A DNA stretch of 64,000 bases from Cycas panzhihuaensis. Taxonomy: Eukaryota > Cycadophyta. The stretch covers positions 225,191,741 to 225,255,740 of the forward strand of contig CM041465.1 of assembly GCA_023213395.1 (NCBI GenBank). The letters run 5' to 3'. A program made the position numbers and the translations under genes. Of this stretch, positions 1 to 10,700 are shown piece by piece. Position 1 is the first letter of the stretch. Each line of letters starts with the position of its first letter. The notes beneath the pieces were generated by a model. The model searched no databases, was not told where the DNA came from, and saw nothing but the letters and a program-made list of their open reading frames with translations.

Positions 1-459
1 TTAGTTATCAAGATGATCCCTGATTGATGTACGATGATATGGCTAACCAAACCTCACCAATATTTTGGTTTAGTCTAATCCCAACTTGAAACCCACACCT
101 CTTTTATGGTACGACATTTTACCAACCAAGATATCTCAACCTTGGTAAGTGTGTATAGTACAATATTATAGAAAATAATGTACATGATCTGTTCCTTTTA
201 GGGAGAGTGAAAAGATTATCAAATTTGCATCAAACATACATATAATTGAAAATAGAGTGCTTGCTTGGAGTATCTTTAGAGTACTTGCTTGAAGTAATTT
301 TGGAGTGCTAAAATGTAATGCTGATAAGTGAGTGAGGACATCAGATATTGCTCTTATCTATGTGTTTTTTTTTACTCACTTTTACAATGGGCTTTTAAGC
401 CTTATAAAAAGAAGGAAGAAAATTTTCACTTTTTTTTTTTTAATACAAAAAAGTAGTCT
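1..459. other. Non-coding AT-rich DNA
   Basis: No reading frame, RNA gene or element end is recognisable. The only structure seen is a short direct repeat of about 26 bp at 257-308 (two copies built on GAGTGCTTGCTTGGAGTA). It is probably old transposon DNA beyond recognition. Confidence 0.5.
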
Positions 460-810
460 TCACTAAAATAACAATAATTTTCTCCCATGATAACAAAGTT
501 GAGTGTTAATTTTTGTGCTATAAACTAGACTCAGAGTTATATCTTTAGGAAGTAGAATCAAATCCAAATGAGTTCTACAAAATTTTTGGCAATCCCGTAA
601 AGTTAGCAAAATATATATTTTTAAAATTCTTACTAAAAGTAATTATCGTTCACTAAAACAATAATAACTTTCCTATACGGTAACGAAATTAGGTGCCAAC
701 TTTTATGTTGAAAACTAGACTTAGAGCCTCATCTTTAACAATTTAAATTAGGTTAATTGGAGCTCTGTAGAAGTTTTGGTAAAGCTATGAATTTTAGTAA
801 TCATATCTTA
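460..810. repeat. Two-copy diverged tandem repeat, period about 190 bp
   Basis: The segment starting CACTAAAATAACAATAA at 461 recurs in diverged form at 651. Both copies continue through a stretch with AAACTAGACT and AGAGTT/AGAGCC-type words in the same order. It resembles the repeated 'taactttc...aaactagact' blocks of plant LTR-element leaders, but no element boundary is visible. No coding potential was found. Confidence 0.55.
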
Positions 811-2055
811 TTTCTGCATAAAATTTAGCTTGCAAATATCTCATTAATACATGATACCATATGAAATTTCCATCATTTTTTTATCACCAGGATCCCAATA
901 TAGACAAGGTGAGAGAATGCAATAATGGATATTTTAAATGGCTCCAAATTCGTAAAAAAAGTAGGTAGAACCTCCCCTTATAATCATTTTTCTAAAAGCT
1001 AAAAAAATTTCGACAGTATTTTCCCTTATTAAATGGATAAAAATAGGGGAAAGAAAAGAAGAATAAGATAGCATAAATGGCTACTAAAGGATTAGAATCC
1101 TTGGGCCTTATAACTCCTTATATTGTGCTTCTAAACCTAGAAAAGAGAAAGGTAAAGCAAATAATATTAAATATACTATGATAAAAGCTTGAAAATATTT
1201 CTAAATCCACTTTCACAATCTCCTTCACCATATGGATTATAGGAGAGAAGGAAGTGATGGCTCCATTGCAAGAGCAAGTGAGGAATATAAAGGAAGGAAT
1301 CTCTAATGCCACATGAAAAGAGTGGATCTATCATTCATCTCCATGTACTAAATACAAAGGCAAACATGGGAGTAAGAGAGACTTGAGAGAAAGAGAGTAA
1401 CTCTCACAAAATGGGGAGGTTAGAATGAGCCTCCTCCATTGAGCTTTCACTTTTATATTAAGAGATGGAGCATTAGAGTTAGCTGAAATGAAATTACACA
1501 TAATGCACATGAAAATATATTTCATTTAAGTGATCTAATTTAAAGTTCACTTAAGACCCTTTTCAGAAATAATCAACTAATGTAATAACCTTGTGACATT
1601 AACCCATTTCACCCTTATGGTAAGAGTTCATGTGTAATTCATTTGATCTTCCATTTGGAGTGATATAAGTGATAATATGGTTATATGTTTATTAGTGTAG
1701 CTCTTAGTACTAATTTGATATTGTGCTTACATCCACGACTTGGTAATAACCTTTTAAGTGGGTCTTCAAAAATCCTACTATGTTGGTTAATAAGGCTTTA
1801 TACTTCTTTTAGAACATCATTAATTAAGATTCTATAGTATGTCATCAAGTATGAGGCTAAAGTTTTCCTTAATAACTTCTCCATTAATGTCATTAGTTTA
1901 GTTGATAGTGTGGGTAGTGCCTACAACTTACACTTGTGTCTCTTCTAGAAAAAACTTATAAAATGGATCTTCTAGTTGGTAATAATATTCTTGAGATTCT
2001 AAAACCATTGAATGCTAAGGACTATATCAACTCCTCCTATTAGCATAATAAATAT
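811..2055. other. Unassigned DNA, no gene seen
   Basis: AT-rich sequence with only short open frames lacking recognisable motifs. It may be the decayed pol of the minus-strand gypsy remnant that follows, but I could not place any domain with confidence. Confidence 0.4.
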
Positions 2056-2059
2056 GCTT

Positions 2060-2600
2060 GTTTTAATAAAAATATTTTATTATATATGTATACCTTATTG
2101 TAAAATCCTTTATATGGCATACTCTTTCCATTAGTGATAGCTACTTCAAATTGCTTGAGTAATTTTATTAAAGACTAAGTTTAGTTACTGTAAGTCTATT
2201 AATAAAGTTATGACTACTACTACTATTTACTAGAACCAATATCTTTGTATTTTCTATCATTCCTTCAAATCATAGTGTTTGAGAAGTGTCAACTTCTCTT
2301 ATAATAGCTTGCAATGATATATATACATCTTCTACTTCAGTATCATTTAGTAATCATCAGTTTCTTCCTTGTCATTAGTTGGTTGTGTCTTTTCTTTTGA
2401 ATCATCTATTTCAAGAATATATATATACCTTCATTATTGATAATGAACAACTTTTTGGTTGGGCATTTATAGCCATGACTTTATTTTCCTCTATAGTCAA
2501 AGGAAATTCCTCTTCTTAGATGTTTGGCCTTAGATAATTTACTTCCTGGTGATCCACATTCGTTTTCTTATATAAGTAGGGGATTGACTTTTTTACCTAA
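2060..2600 (-). pseudogene. Ty3/gypsy gag zinc-knuckle and protease remnant
   Basis: Read on the minus strand, a Cys/Lys-rich stretch (YKCPTKKLFII, about 2,450-2,471) is followed by a very acidic spacer. About 200 bp later comes ILVLVNSSSSHNFIN (about 2,196-2,260), the position and context of the gypsy aspartic protease signature (hydrophobics, D-S/G-G-S/T, then HNFI). The catalytic Asp is replaced by Asn, and Gly by Ser. In intact elements gag packages the RNA and the protease matures the polyprotein. The order zinc knuckle, acidic linker, protease is typical of chromoviruses and matches the better-preserved remnant at 18.8-19.3 kb. Several stops interrupt it. Neither LTR nor pol was found, so the extent is uncertain. 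Confidence 0.5.
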
Positions 2601-4349
2601 GAGGTTCTAATTAGGTTAGTTACTTTAGTCATGATATTTAGGGGGTTTGTTATGACAAAAATAACTCTACCTTAGTTCCTAAAATTAAGCCTTGATATTC
2701 CTTGCTCAGTGGATTGACTCTTTTAAGGTCTATACTCCTAGTATTTTTAAGTAGAACTTAATAGTCCTTTTAAGCCTTGAATGTTGATGCATAGGAGGAA
2801 GAGAATGATCACACAACCCAACTATAAACCCAAGGTAGGGAGGTTTAAGTTGATAAGGTAACAAAAGGGAAATTTCCTACAAGGCACTCATGCATCTCAT
2901 GGATGTAAGTGTAGGAGCAAAAGGGAGATTCTTAGATTAGGGGCAATGTGTAAATGTGTGTAAATAAAAGAGAAAAATTAGAGGAACAAAAGCCTAGGAG
3001 AAAGTAATGTATTCTAACTAATAAGCTAATGACAAAGATAAGCACGTAAAAAGTAACAATGTATAAATAATAAACAAAAAAGAGTTATTAAACCAACTAA
3101 AAGAATAGAGATAAAATTAATTTGTATCTAATAGCAAGCAACCCTGAAAGGACCAAACAATACCCAATAAAAAGGCTTATAGAATCTAAGAGATCTGTCA
3201 AGGTACATATGCCCCAATCACAGATGAAACTATATACCTAACCCTAATGGACTTACCCCTCCTAAGGAAGATTAGTATATGCTAATATTAACACTTAAGT
3301 GAACTTAAAAACAGTAAGAGTAGAGACCTATGTTAACATTAACTCCTAAAAGGACCTAAAGGCATAAGACCATCCCTCTCATCTAGTGATGAAATTCAAG
3401 TAAAAAGCAAGTGATTCCCCCTTATTAGTGAGGGAATAACCCTATCGTAACAAGATCTATGAGAAATAAACAACATACAACTATGATGCAACTAATATAT
3501 AATTTTTAATTGAATGAAATCAACAATGAAACCCTAGTCTAAAAAGAGAACTTTTTAGCCCTATAGATTTGAGGACTCATAATAAATATAAGCCTCCACC
3601 CCATTAGGCCTTTGCCAATGTACACAAACAACAAGCATATATAGTGCAAAATGAAGAATATAAATTTGTTTCTTACTTCTCTTTTTATGTTTTTAAGTTT
3701 TGTATTTTTTATAAAACAAAATAACCTACAGAAGAGGAAGGGGAGAAAATGAGCAATAATACAATATGTAATCAAGTAAACCTTTTTTTTTTTTTCTAAA
3801 ATAAAACTATAAATTGAAAATACTATTTTTGCATTTTTATTCTTTTAGGAATAAAATCTAGGAGTAAAGGGTTTTGATGAAGAGTACTAAAATTCACTCT
3901 AAATACTAATAATCATTATTTCACTACAATAAGCTCTCACAATATGTATTTCACTAAAATAACAACAAGAAAAGTGAGTGGCACATACATGTAATGCAAT
4001 TTTTAAGAAAATTCTGGTAACATCTCTACTTATTGGATTGATCTATAATGAGGAAAAGAAAATCAAGCTTGAAAATGTTAAAAAACTAGTTTAGAATAAG
4101 TTTTGAGAGAGATACTATTTTGGTGATTTTAATAGGGCTTCCATTACCTTGTAAGCAATAATGTTTCGTGGGGAAGATGGGGAAAGTGAGAAAGAGACTC
4201 CAGTATGCTTTTGAAGTCCCTATCCTACAAGAAAACAAGTTAAGAGTATTTTGATACCTACCAAATTAGTGCATGTAAGTATATGAAAAATATGATAATT
4301 TAAAAGGCAATAAACTAAAATAGAAATTACAATGTAAAGCCAATGTAAA
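2601..4349. other. Unassigned repeat-like DNA
   Basis: No gene is supported. The 2,600-2,800 part may be decayed gag of the minus-strand gypsy next to it. The remainder is A-rich with no LTR ends, inverted repeats or protein motifs that I recognise. The right edge is set by the GTAAA target-site duplication of the next element. Confidence 0.4.
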
Positions 4350-4583
4350 TGTTGGAATATTAATGCACATTTGATTTATCCCACATGCAAGTGGGTTCCA
4401 CTTTCACTATATTGACATGTATTATAAATACACAATATAGTGTATCATATTGTAATCGATTGTAATGATGTTGTAAGGATGTTTTATTAATACAATTTGA
4501 GGTACCTTAAGGTTACCGTTCGATCCTGTGGAGGTGTTCTATTTTGTTTGTCAATATCTTATTGCAGGTTCTAGTTTCCAACA
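4350..4583 (+). repeat. 5' LTR of the gag-only element
   Basis: Starts TGTTGGAATATT and ends TTTCCAACA, so its termini are inverted 8-mers. It contains a TATA-like TATTATAAATAC (around 4,431) that is a plausible promoter and AT-rich 3' processing sequence. It aligns without gaps to 7,223-7,456. Confidence 0.93.
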
Positions 4584-4598
4584 TGGTATCAGAGTGCC
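4584..4598 (+). promoter_or_regulatory. Primer binding site (tRNA-iMet type)
   Basis: TGGTATCAGAGTGCC begins at the first base after the left LTR. It matches the TGGTATCAGAGC consensus complementary to the 3' end of plant initiator-Met tRNA, where minus-strand DNA synthesis starts. Confidence 0.92.
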
Positions 4599-6026
4599 TA
4601 GGTTGAGAGAGATGTTTTTGTTTGGTATTAAAGCAGTGATTTGGGAGGTGCCACAACGTTGAAATTTCTGAAAAGTAATAGTGAAATTGAGATGAAATAG
4701 CTCGTTATAGCAGAATTAATTTTAGCTTGCATTTTTTCCGTTGCCATATTTTTTGGGACAGATCTACAACCTCAACTTCAAAGAGTCATAACTTTGGCTA
4801 AAGGTATCTAAATGACCTCAAATTGTTTTTGATTCTATGCATTTTTTAATTCTTTTTCTAATGGAAGTAGTTTGAGGTTCATTAGAGTTTAAAATAAAAA
4901 GTTATTATTAGTTTATCAGAAGGTACTATTATAGCCCCTAAAAACCCTAATTGTGAAATTCTTAAAAGGAGCATAACTTTTTATCTAGATATCAGAATTC
5001 AATTTCGTCTAAACCGTTGGAATCGTATTTTAGAGGCCATTATTTTCATCTATATTTTATGTATTTTTTAGCTATATTTTTTTTTCAGAAATAAGTTTTT
5101 AGGAATTTAAGGGTTTCATATTGATATGGTGACATGAATGAGGCAATGGTAATGAGGTGATATAAGTGTTTTGTACTCTTAATTGATGACAAAGTAGTGA
5201 AATTTAGTATTGGCATGGTGCTATCTTGCATATGATTTACATAAGTTGGGTGATGTTGCAATATGAGGTGTTGCGTATGTTGTGCATGAGAGAGTATTAT
5301 TGCAATGTGAGATGATATTAAGTTATGTTGATGTGAATGTATTTGGCACTCTATTAGTGATTTGAAGTGCATGATGGTGATTGTTTAATGGAAAATTAAG
5401 TGCCTTCTTGTATGTGTTTATATGAGAGAGCTATTGTGACGATGGCATAGTATGGTAATGAAGCGATAGTACATGTGTTTACATGAATGAGTTGGATGAA
5501 ATATGACAATTAAGTACTTGGTGGAATGTGATTTATGTGAAGGGACTTGATGGGCATAACAAAGCTAATTTGAGGGTAAGAAAGATAGTGATTTGAGGCA
5601 ATGAGGTGCTTGTTACATGTGAGGTTACATGACAAGATTGGGTAATTGTTGGGCATGTTAAGAATGAGATCAAGCATATTTGATAATGTATTCTAATTGA
5701 TTGAATGGGTAAAGAAGGATGAGTTTCTTTAATTGAAGATAACTGAGTTACAGGGAAGCAAAATTATTAAATAGTGTAATGGCATGAGTTGTATGTTTTG
5801 GACAATCAAGTGAAGTGTGTGTCTTGGTAGCAACATATGACATGTATGATCATTGTGAGATTTATGAGGCATTAATTTGATGAAGTGAGTGTTTGGATTC
5901 TATGTGATCGATTTTGTGATATGTGAAATGGATAAGGCAATGATGTGATGATAAAGTTAATGATGTGAGATATAAGACATGAGGAAATTTGTTGAGAGTG
6001 ATCAATAGGCAAGTTACCAATTATAA
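4599..6026 (+). other. Long untranslated leader of the gag-only element
   Basis: About 1.4 kb without a coding frame. The first part (4,770-5,060) has two diverged blocks containing the word CATAACTTT. From about 5,100 the plus strand is markedly poor in C and rich in G, A and T, with many degenerate repeats of words such as ATGGTAATGAGGTGAT and ACATGAATGAG. The apparent His-rich frame on the opposite strand (5,085-5,372) is a product of this composition and not a gene. The leader presumably carries packaging and dimerisation signals, but that is inference. Confidence 0.6.
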
Positions 6027-7061
6027 GTGAGTTTATTGATTGAAAAAGGGAAGTGGCATATGGACATGGTATTTACAATCATGGAGGATAATGATGTAGT
6101 TATATATGCTCCTGAATCAAATGAATATTACTTAAGGGATTCATTTTTTCTAGTACCTAAGTGCAATAATGAAGACTACTTCTTTTGGACAATTAAAATG
6201 AGATGTTTATTCATAGCTAGAGGTTTGTGGAAGATTGTTACTGATGAATATGATATCCCTAAGGATGAAGAAGAAAAGAAAATGCTTGAGAAGAAAGATA
6301 GAAAAGCATCCATTATGATTCAAGCTGCATTCAATGAGGTTGATCTTCCTTCCAAATTCCATTTTGTCATTCCTATGATTCTACATGCAAGTAATGCTAA
6401 AGAAGCTTGGGATTTTCTAAGAGAAGTATTTGAACAAACTCCTAAAGAGACACAACGAATGATTGAAAAAGCAATTAAGGCTAGTTATGGTACAGGTACA
6501 ATGAATAAAGAAAATATCATCAACACTAATGAAACGACATGCCAGGATGAAGAATGTATGGGTACTAACGGAACTTCTACTAAATGTAAAGAAACGATGG
6601 TTGAATGCATTGATGAGACTAGAACAATTCATAAAGACACTGAAAATGATGAGTTGATAAAGGTTTATATAGATGACACCATTGAATATGAATCTGATAG
6701 TCCTATAAAGGATGAGCCTTATGTTGATGATATTCCTACTTTGAGTATTGATTCAAGTTTGAATGATGTTACTACTTTGAGCATTGATTCAATTTCAAAG
6801 AGTATGCTAGTTGATCAAGATTCCACTCCAAAGATTGAAGAAATCACTATTGTACATGGTGATCAAGAGTTTATACAGGATAATGATGACATACAAGTTG
6901 TGATTGAAGATGGTTGTTTACAGGATCTACATCAAAATCAAACTAGACCAAGAATAATGAAGAATCACAATTTGCACTTGTTAGAGCTACTACATCAACA
7001 TCATCACTACAAGATTGAAGACATAAATCAAGTTGAGGACATCATCCTACAAAGATATTAG
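6027..7061 (+). CDS. Gag-like protein of a non-autonomous copia-type element, 344 aa
   Basis: An intact frame filling the 3' part of the small LTR element. Residues about 40-137 look like the N-terminal half of copia gag (DUF4219/UBN2 type): FLVPKCNNEDYFFWTIKMR (41-59), then LWKIV (67-71), and AKEAWDFLREVFE (124-136). In this family gag forms the virus-like particle that packages the RNA in the cytoplasm. After about residue 155 the protein leaves the family pattern. It has four cysteines in 168-191 with spacing C-x4-C-x9-C-x6-C, not the usual CCHC knuckle. A long acidic Ser/Thr/Asp tail follows, with an internal TLSIDS repeat and a His-rich end. Met12 or Met14 could be the true start, because nothing recognisable precedes residue 20. 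It is the only long uninterrupted retroelement ORF outside the 57-63 kb copia. Confidence 0.8.
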   Translation: MSLLIEKGKWHMDMVFTIMEDNDVVIYAPESNEYYLRDSFFLVPKCNNEDYFFWTIKMRCLFIARGLWKIVTDEYDIPKDEEEKKMLEKKDRKASIMIQAAFNEVDLPSKFHFVIPMILHASNAKEAWDFLREVFEQTPKETQRMIEKAIKASYGTGTMNKENIINTNETTCQDEECMGTNGTSTKCKETMVECIDETRTIHKDTENDELIKVYIDDTIEYESDSPIKDEPYVDDIPTLSIDSSLNDVTTLSIDSISKSMLVDQDSTPKIEEITIVHGDQEFIQDNDDIQVVIEDGCLQDLHQNQTRPRIMKNHNLHLLELLHQHHHYKIEDINQVEDIILQRY

Positions 7062-7165
7062 TACATAATTAAAGATACAAATCAAGATAAAGACATTATT
7101 CTACAACAAAGACATCACTACAAGTTTGAAGATAGGGATCAAGTTGAAGACATCATTTTCGAGAC
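7003..7165 (+). repeat. Short degenerate tandem repeat at the gag 3' end
   Basis: Three related units of about 50-57 bp (near 7,003, 7,060 and 7,108) share the pattern CTACAAG-TTGAAGA-ATCAAGTTGA-GACATCAT. The first is translated as the C-terminal ...YKIEDINQVEDII. The later ones lie beyond the stop codon. This suggests the coding frame once extended further or that the tail grew by slippage. Confidence 0.6.
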
Positions 7166-7213
7166 ACTTCCAAGGACAAGGCATTACAAGTATAAATGAT
7201 CCAAATGTGCATT

Positions 7214-7222
7214 AAGGGGGAG
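7214..7222 (+). promoter_or_regulatory. Polypurine tract
   Basis: AAGGGGGAG sits immediately upstream of the right LTR, where plus-strand DNA synthesis is primed in LTR elements. Confidence 0.88.
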
Positions 7223-7456
7223 TGTTGGAATATTAATGCACATTTGATTTATCCCACATGTAAGTGGGTTCCACTCTCACTATATTGACATGTATTATAA
7301 ATACGCAATATAGTGTATCATATTGTAATCAATTGTAATGATGTTGTAAGGATGTTTTGTTAATACAATTTGAGGTACCTTAAGGGTACCGTTTGATACT
7401 GTAGAGGTGTTCTATTTTGTTTGTCAATATCTTATTGCAAGTTCTATTTTCCAACA
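7223..7456 (+). repeat. 3' LTR of the gag-only element
   Basis: Same length and termini as the left LTR. Most of the 11 differences I count are transitions. It is followed by the GTAAA target duplication at 7,457-7,461. Confidence 0.93.
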
Positions 7457-7461
7457 GTAAA

Positions 7462-8820
7462 ATGGTAACTAATGGAGTCCTAGAATTGGTAGAGTTACCA
7501 CCACATTCTAAGTTGAATTGACATTATTTGGCTCCTTTTACCTTACAAGACACTCCCAAACAAGAGAAAAGTAAAATAAATAAAGTAAAAAAAAAGAGAA
7601 CCAAACAAAAAAACATTAAGTAATTGTAAAAAAAACTAAAATTAAATATAACTAAAAATAAAAAAAAAAGATCCAAATGTTGTGGGGGTCGTTGCCCCAA
7701 TTCTCAACCAATGATTACTACTCATGACATGAAACTTTGACTGTAGATATCTCCAACAATGAAATGACTTTAATATCTAAGACAGCTATGGAAGCCAATA
7801 AGTAAGTGGAAGAGTTGATGGAAGTCTATAGAATTTTTTACATCATTCCAATAGCATAACACTTTTAAAATTGGCCTTCCATTTCATGAAATAAGAGAGG
7901 GATTTATTGTTGACTATAATGAAGGAAAAATTGTATTTGGACCCAAGGTTTTTAATAAACTATAGGTAATTTGCCCATAGAATTGATCTCAAGTTAATGC
8001 CAGAGCATTAATTATCTAATGGATTTATAAAAAAACCATGAAAACCATAAAAAGAGGTGAATTCAATGCAAAACCCACATTTGGGCATAATAAGTTTACC
8101 ATTAAACATGGGTAATTTTTTTTTCAACATGATGACAGTCATCCCATAAAGTTCTTGGCACTACAATGAAGTCTTAAACTTTGTAAAACTGTGATAAAAT
8201 TGATAGTACTATAAATAATTCAACAAGGAGTTCCTAAGTAGAATACTTTGTGAGATAGACAACTTTAATAGGATAGGCAAAAATCAAAATAGGACAGATA
8301 AGGAACTTCATGGGATACTAGAGAATGAATAGAAAAAAAAAGATATTTTGACAATTAAATCAGCCAATAAAGTGATAAAAGCATAAAAACAATTCAAACA
8401 AAGGTAAAACAAAGCCAAAAAGTGTTTGCAAGGGTACTCAAAGGTTGTTTTGTAATCTATCAAGCTCATATGGATAACTTATTTACTACTAATTAAAGTC
8501 AAACTTATCATTGACTAAGTACATACATACCCATCTACCAAAATAATAGACAAACATTACTTAATATATTTATAAAATCCAATAACCAAATTAAAATGAA
8601 ACACAAGAAGTATGTACCTTCACCTGCCTGTGTTATAATGAATATGGAGTTCCTAAGTTGTAAGAAACACTTGCCTCCTTGGCTATAGAACCTCTTTAGA
8701 ACTATGCTACAAGATGGTAATTTCTATTAGCAATGCCCTATATAGATTATTTGTGTACCTATAAAAGTAATAGGGAAAGACAATTTTCTATAATTTAGCC
8801 TCCTTAATATGTATTAACAG
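7462..8820. other. Unassigned DNA
   Basis: A-rich sequence (notably 7,560-7,670) with no gene or element end recognised. A 'CCAGAGCAT' word near 7,990 resembles the GCTCATGCTAGAGCAT words near 9.5 and 14.4 kb, so this may be remote debris of the same gypsy family. Confidence 0.35.
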
Positions 8821-8824
8821 AGTG

Positions 8825-9345
8825 TTACCCCTAGTTTATCCTCATCGACAAGAACTTCAAAGGTGTGCCAAATAGGGTAGAGACAAGATTTGTAGGATAA
8901 TCCCGGTTATGGGCTTAGAAACCATGACAAAATCCAAATAAACGTAAAAAGGTCACCATAATTTATCCTCATTGGTGACTATTTTCATAGAGATTTGAGG
9001 AAACTAAGGCATTTCCTTAGTATCTAATGAAGTTGGGCTTAGAATCCATGGATTGTTACCATAGTTTAATCTCATTAATAAGTGCCCTTCAAAGGAGGAG
9101 TTATTTGACCTCATCTTAGATCTAGGACTAACCTTAGGAATAAGAGTGGTTGCCTTGAAAGTTGAAGGCATAGACTTAGAAGCCAATGATAATGACCATA
9201 GATTAATCCCATTAGCAATTATTTTTCAAAGGTAAGAGTTGTTTGAGCTCATCTCAGAGAGAAGGGTTTTCACTATAATTTTATCTATTTAATAAGTGCC
9301 ATTTAGAGGTAGAGTTATTTGTGCTCATCTCAAAGCCAAGGAGAT
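8825..9345. repeat. Irregular degenerate tandem repeats (about five units)
   Basis: Units opening with variants of ACCATAGTTTAATCTCATTA occur near 8,826, 8,955, 9,058, 9,193 and 9,269. Several are followed by TTCAAAGG-GGAGTTATTTG-GCTCATCT. Spacing is uneven (roughly 76-135 bp), so this is an old array. The short minus-strand open frame at 9,004-9,186 shows no known motif and is not called as a gene. Confidence 0.6.
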
Positions 9346-10080
9346 TTTTTATTATTTTTAATTTTATAATTTTTTAGATTTTTGTTAGTTTTTAGAAGTA
9401 AATATACTAGGGAAGGAAAAGAAATTAAAATAGTGTAACTAAGAAAGGAATAAATTAAGGATGACATTGGGGGATTACCCCTTTTAAAAAGCCATAATAG
9501 GATTGATATTCACATATTTATAAGGCAATTCAAGCTCATGCTAGAGCATCAAATAGTTTGCCCTCATTTCAAAGAAATAATGAAAGTTTAGGCTCATACT
9601 AGAGCATCAAACACTTTACCCACATTTTGAATACTTCATGGGTTTATAGGCAAGAAGTTGGCTTAGAGGCCCAACTTCATTTATAGGCCAAAGAGCCCTA
9701 AAGAGGAACACCAACTTGTGACAAATGATGCTCAAGAATATAGACAAATAGCTAATCAGTTTTTATGTTTTATCCTTGTGGGATATGTTAGATTATAATA
9801 GATAAGAATTGAGATAAAAATGGCTTGGTTGTATTAGCAAGAGCATGTAATTAAGGACAATGGGCTTGGTAGACTTAAAGAAGTTGGCAAACAACTAGTT
9901 GGGACTCTAAGAGCAGTAAGATAGGGCTATTATAGACTTGTAGTATATCAATAAGAGGTATGATGCTTACAGTGTACTCAGTAGTATTATTGGTTACTTT
10001 GGGAAGGTATATTTTAGCGCAGGTTAAGACATGGTTTACTTGGTCTCAAATGCTAGGCTATAATAAAAGGGACACGCATA
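9346..10080. other. Unassigned DNA with short direct repeats
   Basis: No gene is seen. Two related blocks (about 9,530-9,575 and 9,590-9,632) share GCTCAT-CTAGAGCATCAAA followed by a TTGCCC/TTACCC word. An inverted repeat AGTTGGCTTAGAGGCCCAACT lies near 9,655-9,676. Confidence 0.4.
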
Positions 10081-10084
10081 CACA

Positions 10085-10225
10085 GAGATATATATATATA
10101 TATATTATTGGGGTTTTTAATTTTTATGTTTTATGGGGTTGGGGGAAAGGGAGGGTGATGGGTGGGGATGATATCACATTATCTATCTATCTATATATAT
10201 ATATCTATATATAAAGAGAGAGAGA

Positions 10226-10263
<38 letters not shown>

Positions 10264-10356
10264 AACACACTTTTATTTGTTTTAATATTTTGGTGGGATT
10301 TTTATTTTTTATGTTTTAAGAGGGAGGAGGGTGGTGGGTGGGATAAGGTTATATCA
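10085..10356. repeat. Duplicated block: microsatellite plus G-rich tract
   Basis: Two diverged copies of one arrangement lie in tandem. Copy 1 is (TA)n at 10,087-10,106, then TTTTTAATTTTTATGTTTTA, then a G-rich tract at 10,135-10,168. Copy 2 is (CTAT)/(TA), (AG) and (AC) runs at 10,180-10,259, then TTTTTATTTTTTATGTTTTA, then a G-rich tract at 10,322-10,342. Each G-rich tract has at least four runs of three or more G. The short open frames here are translations of the repeats. Confidence 0.75.
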
Positions 10357-10700
10357 TACGATGATTTAGACAAGGATCTTGGTTAACCAAACATTGTTGA
10401 AGCCACTTTCTAAATGATTCACCTAAACCACGCCGAAATTAACCTTGGAAGGCAAGCTAGCTATGGTTGGCATACGATGTTCATCAAAATATTATATGTT
10501 GTGTGATTGCTTTTGGTTTTAGAAAGATGCAGTAGTGATGAACCAACTCATGGAGGACCAGACCATCTAATTATAATAGTGTGATTTAATAAAATAAGGC
10601 TACAAAGAAGCTTAAGGATGAGACCATAAGGATCAAACCACTAGGGAAACTTTAATAGTTTGTACAAGCTATTTCTGTACACCTTTTTATAGGGACATGA

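Larger units (their letters stand above)
4350..7456 (+). mobile_element. Complete gag-only (TR-GAG-like) LTR retrotransposon
   Basis: Two 234-bp LTRs (4,350-4,583 and 7,223-7,456) start TGTTGGAA and end TTCCAACA. The element is flanked by a perfect 5-bp target-site duplication GTAAA (4,345-4,349 and 7,457-7,461). A tRNA-iMet-type primer site directly follows the left LTR, and a purine tract AAGGGGGAG directly precedes the right one. The 3,107-bp element holds one open ORF with a copia-type gag domain and no protease, integrase, RT or RNase H. Known gag-only non-autonomous elements (TR-GAG class) have this layout, so reverse transcription must have come from a partner element. By my hand count the LTRs differ at 11 of 234 positions, so the insertion is moderately old. 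Confidence 0.93.

Noticed and set aside
5085-5372. His/Thr-rich minus-strand frame in the gag-only element
   Set aside because: A composition effect of the C-poor plus strand. It lies antisense in a leader and has no motif.
8825-9345. CRISPR-like array
   Set aside because: Repeat units are diverged and unevenly spaced, and the context is a plant nuclear genome.
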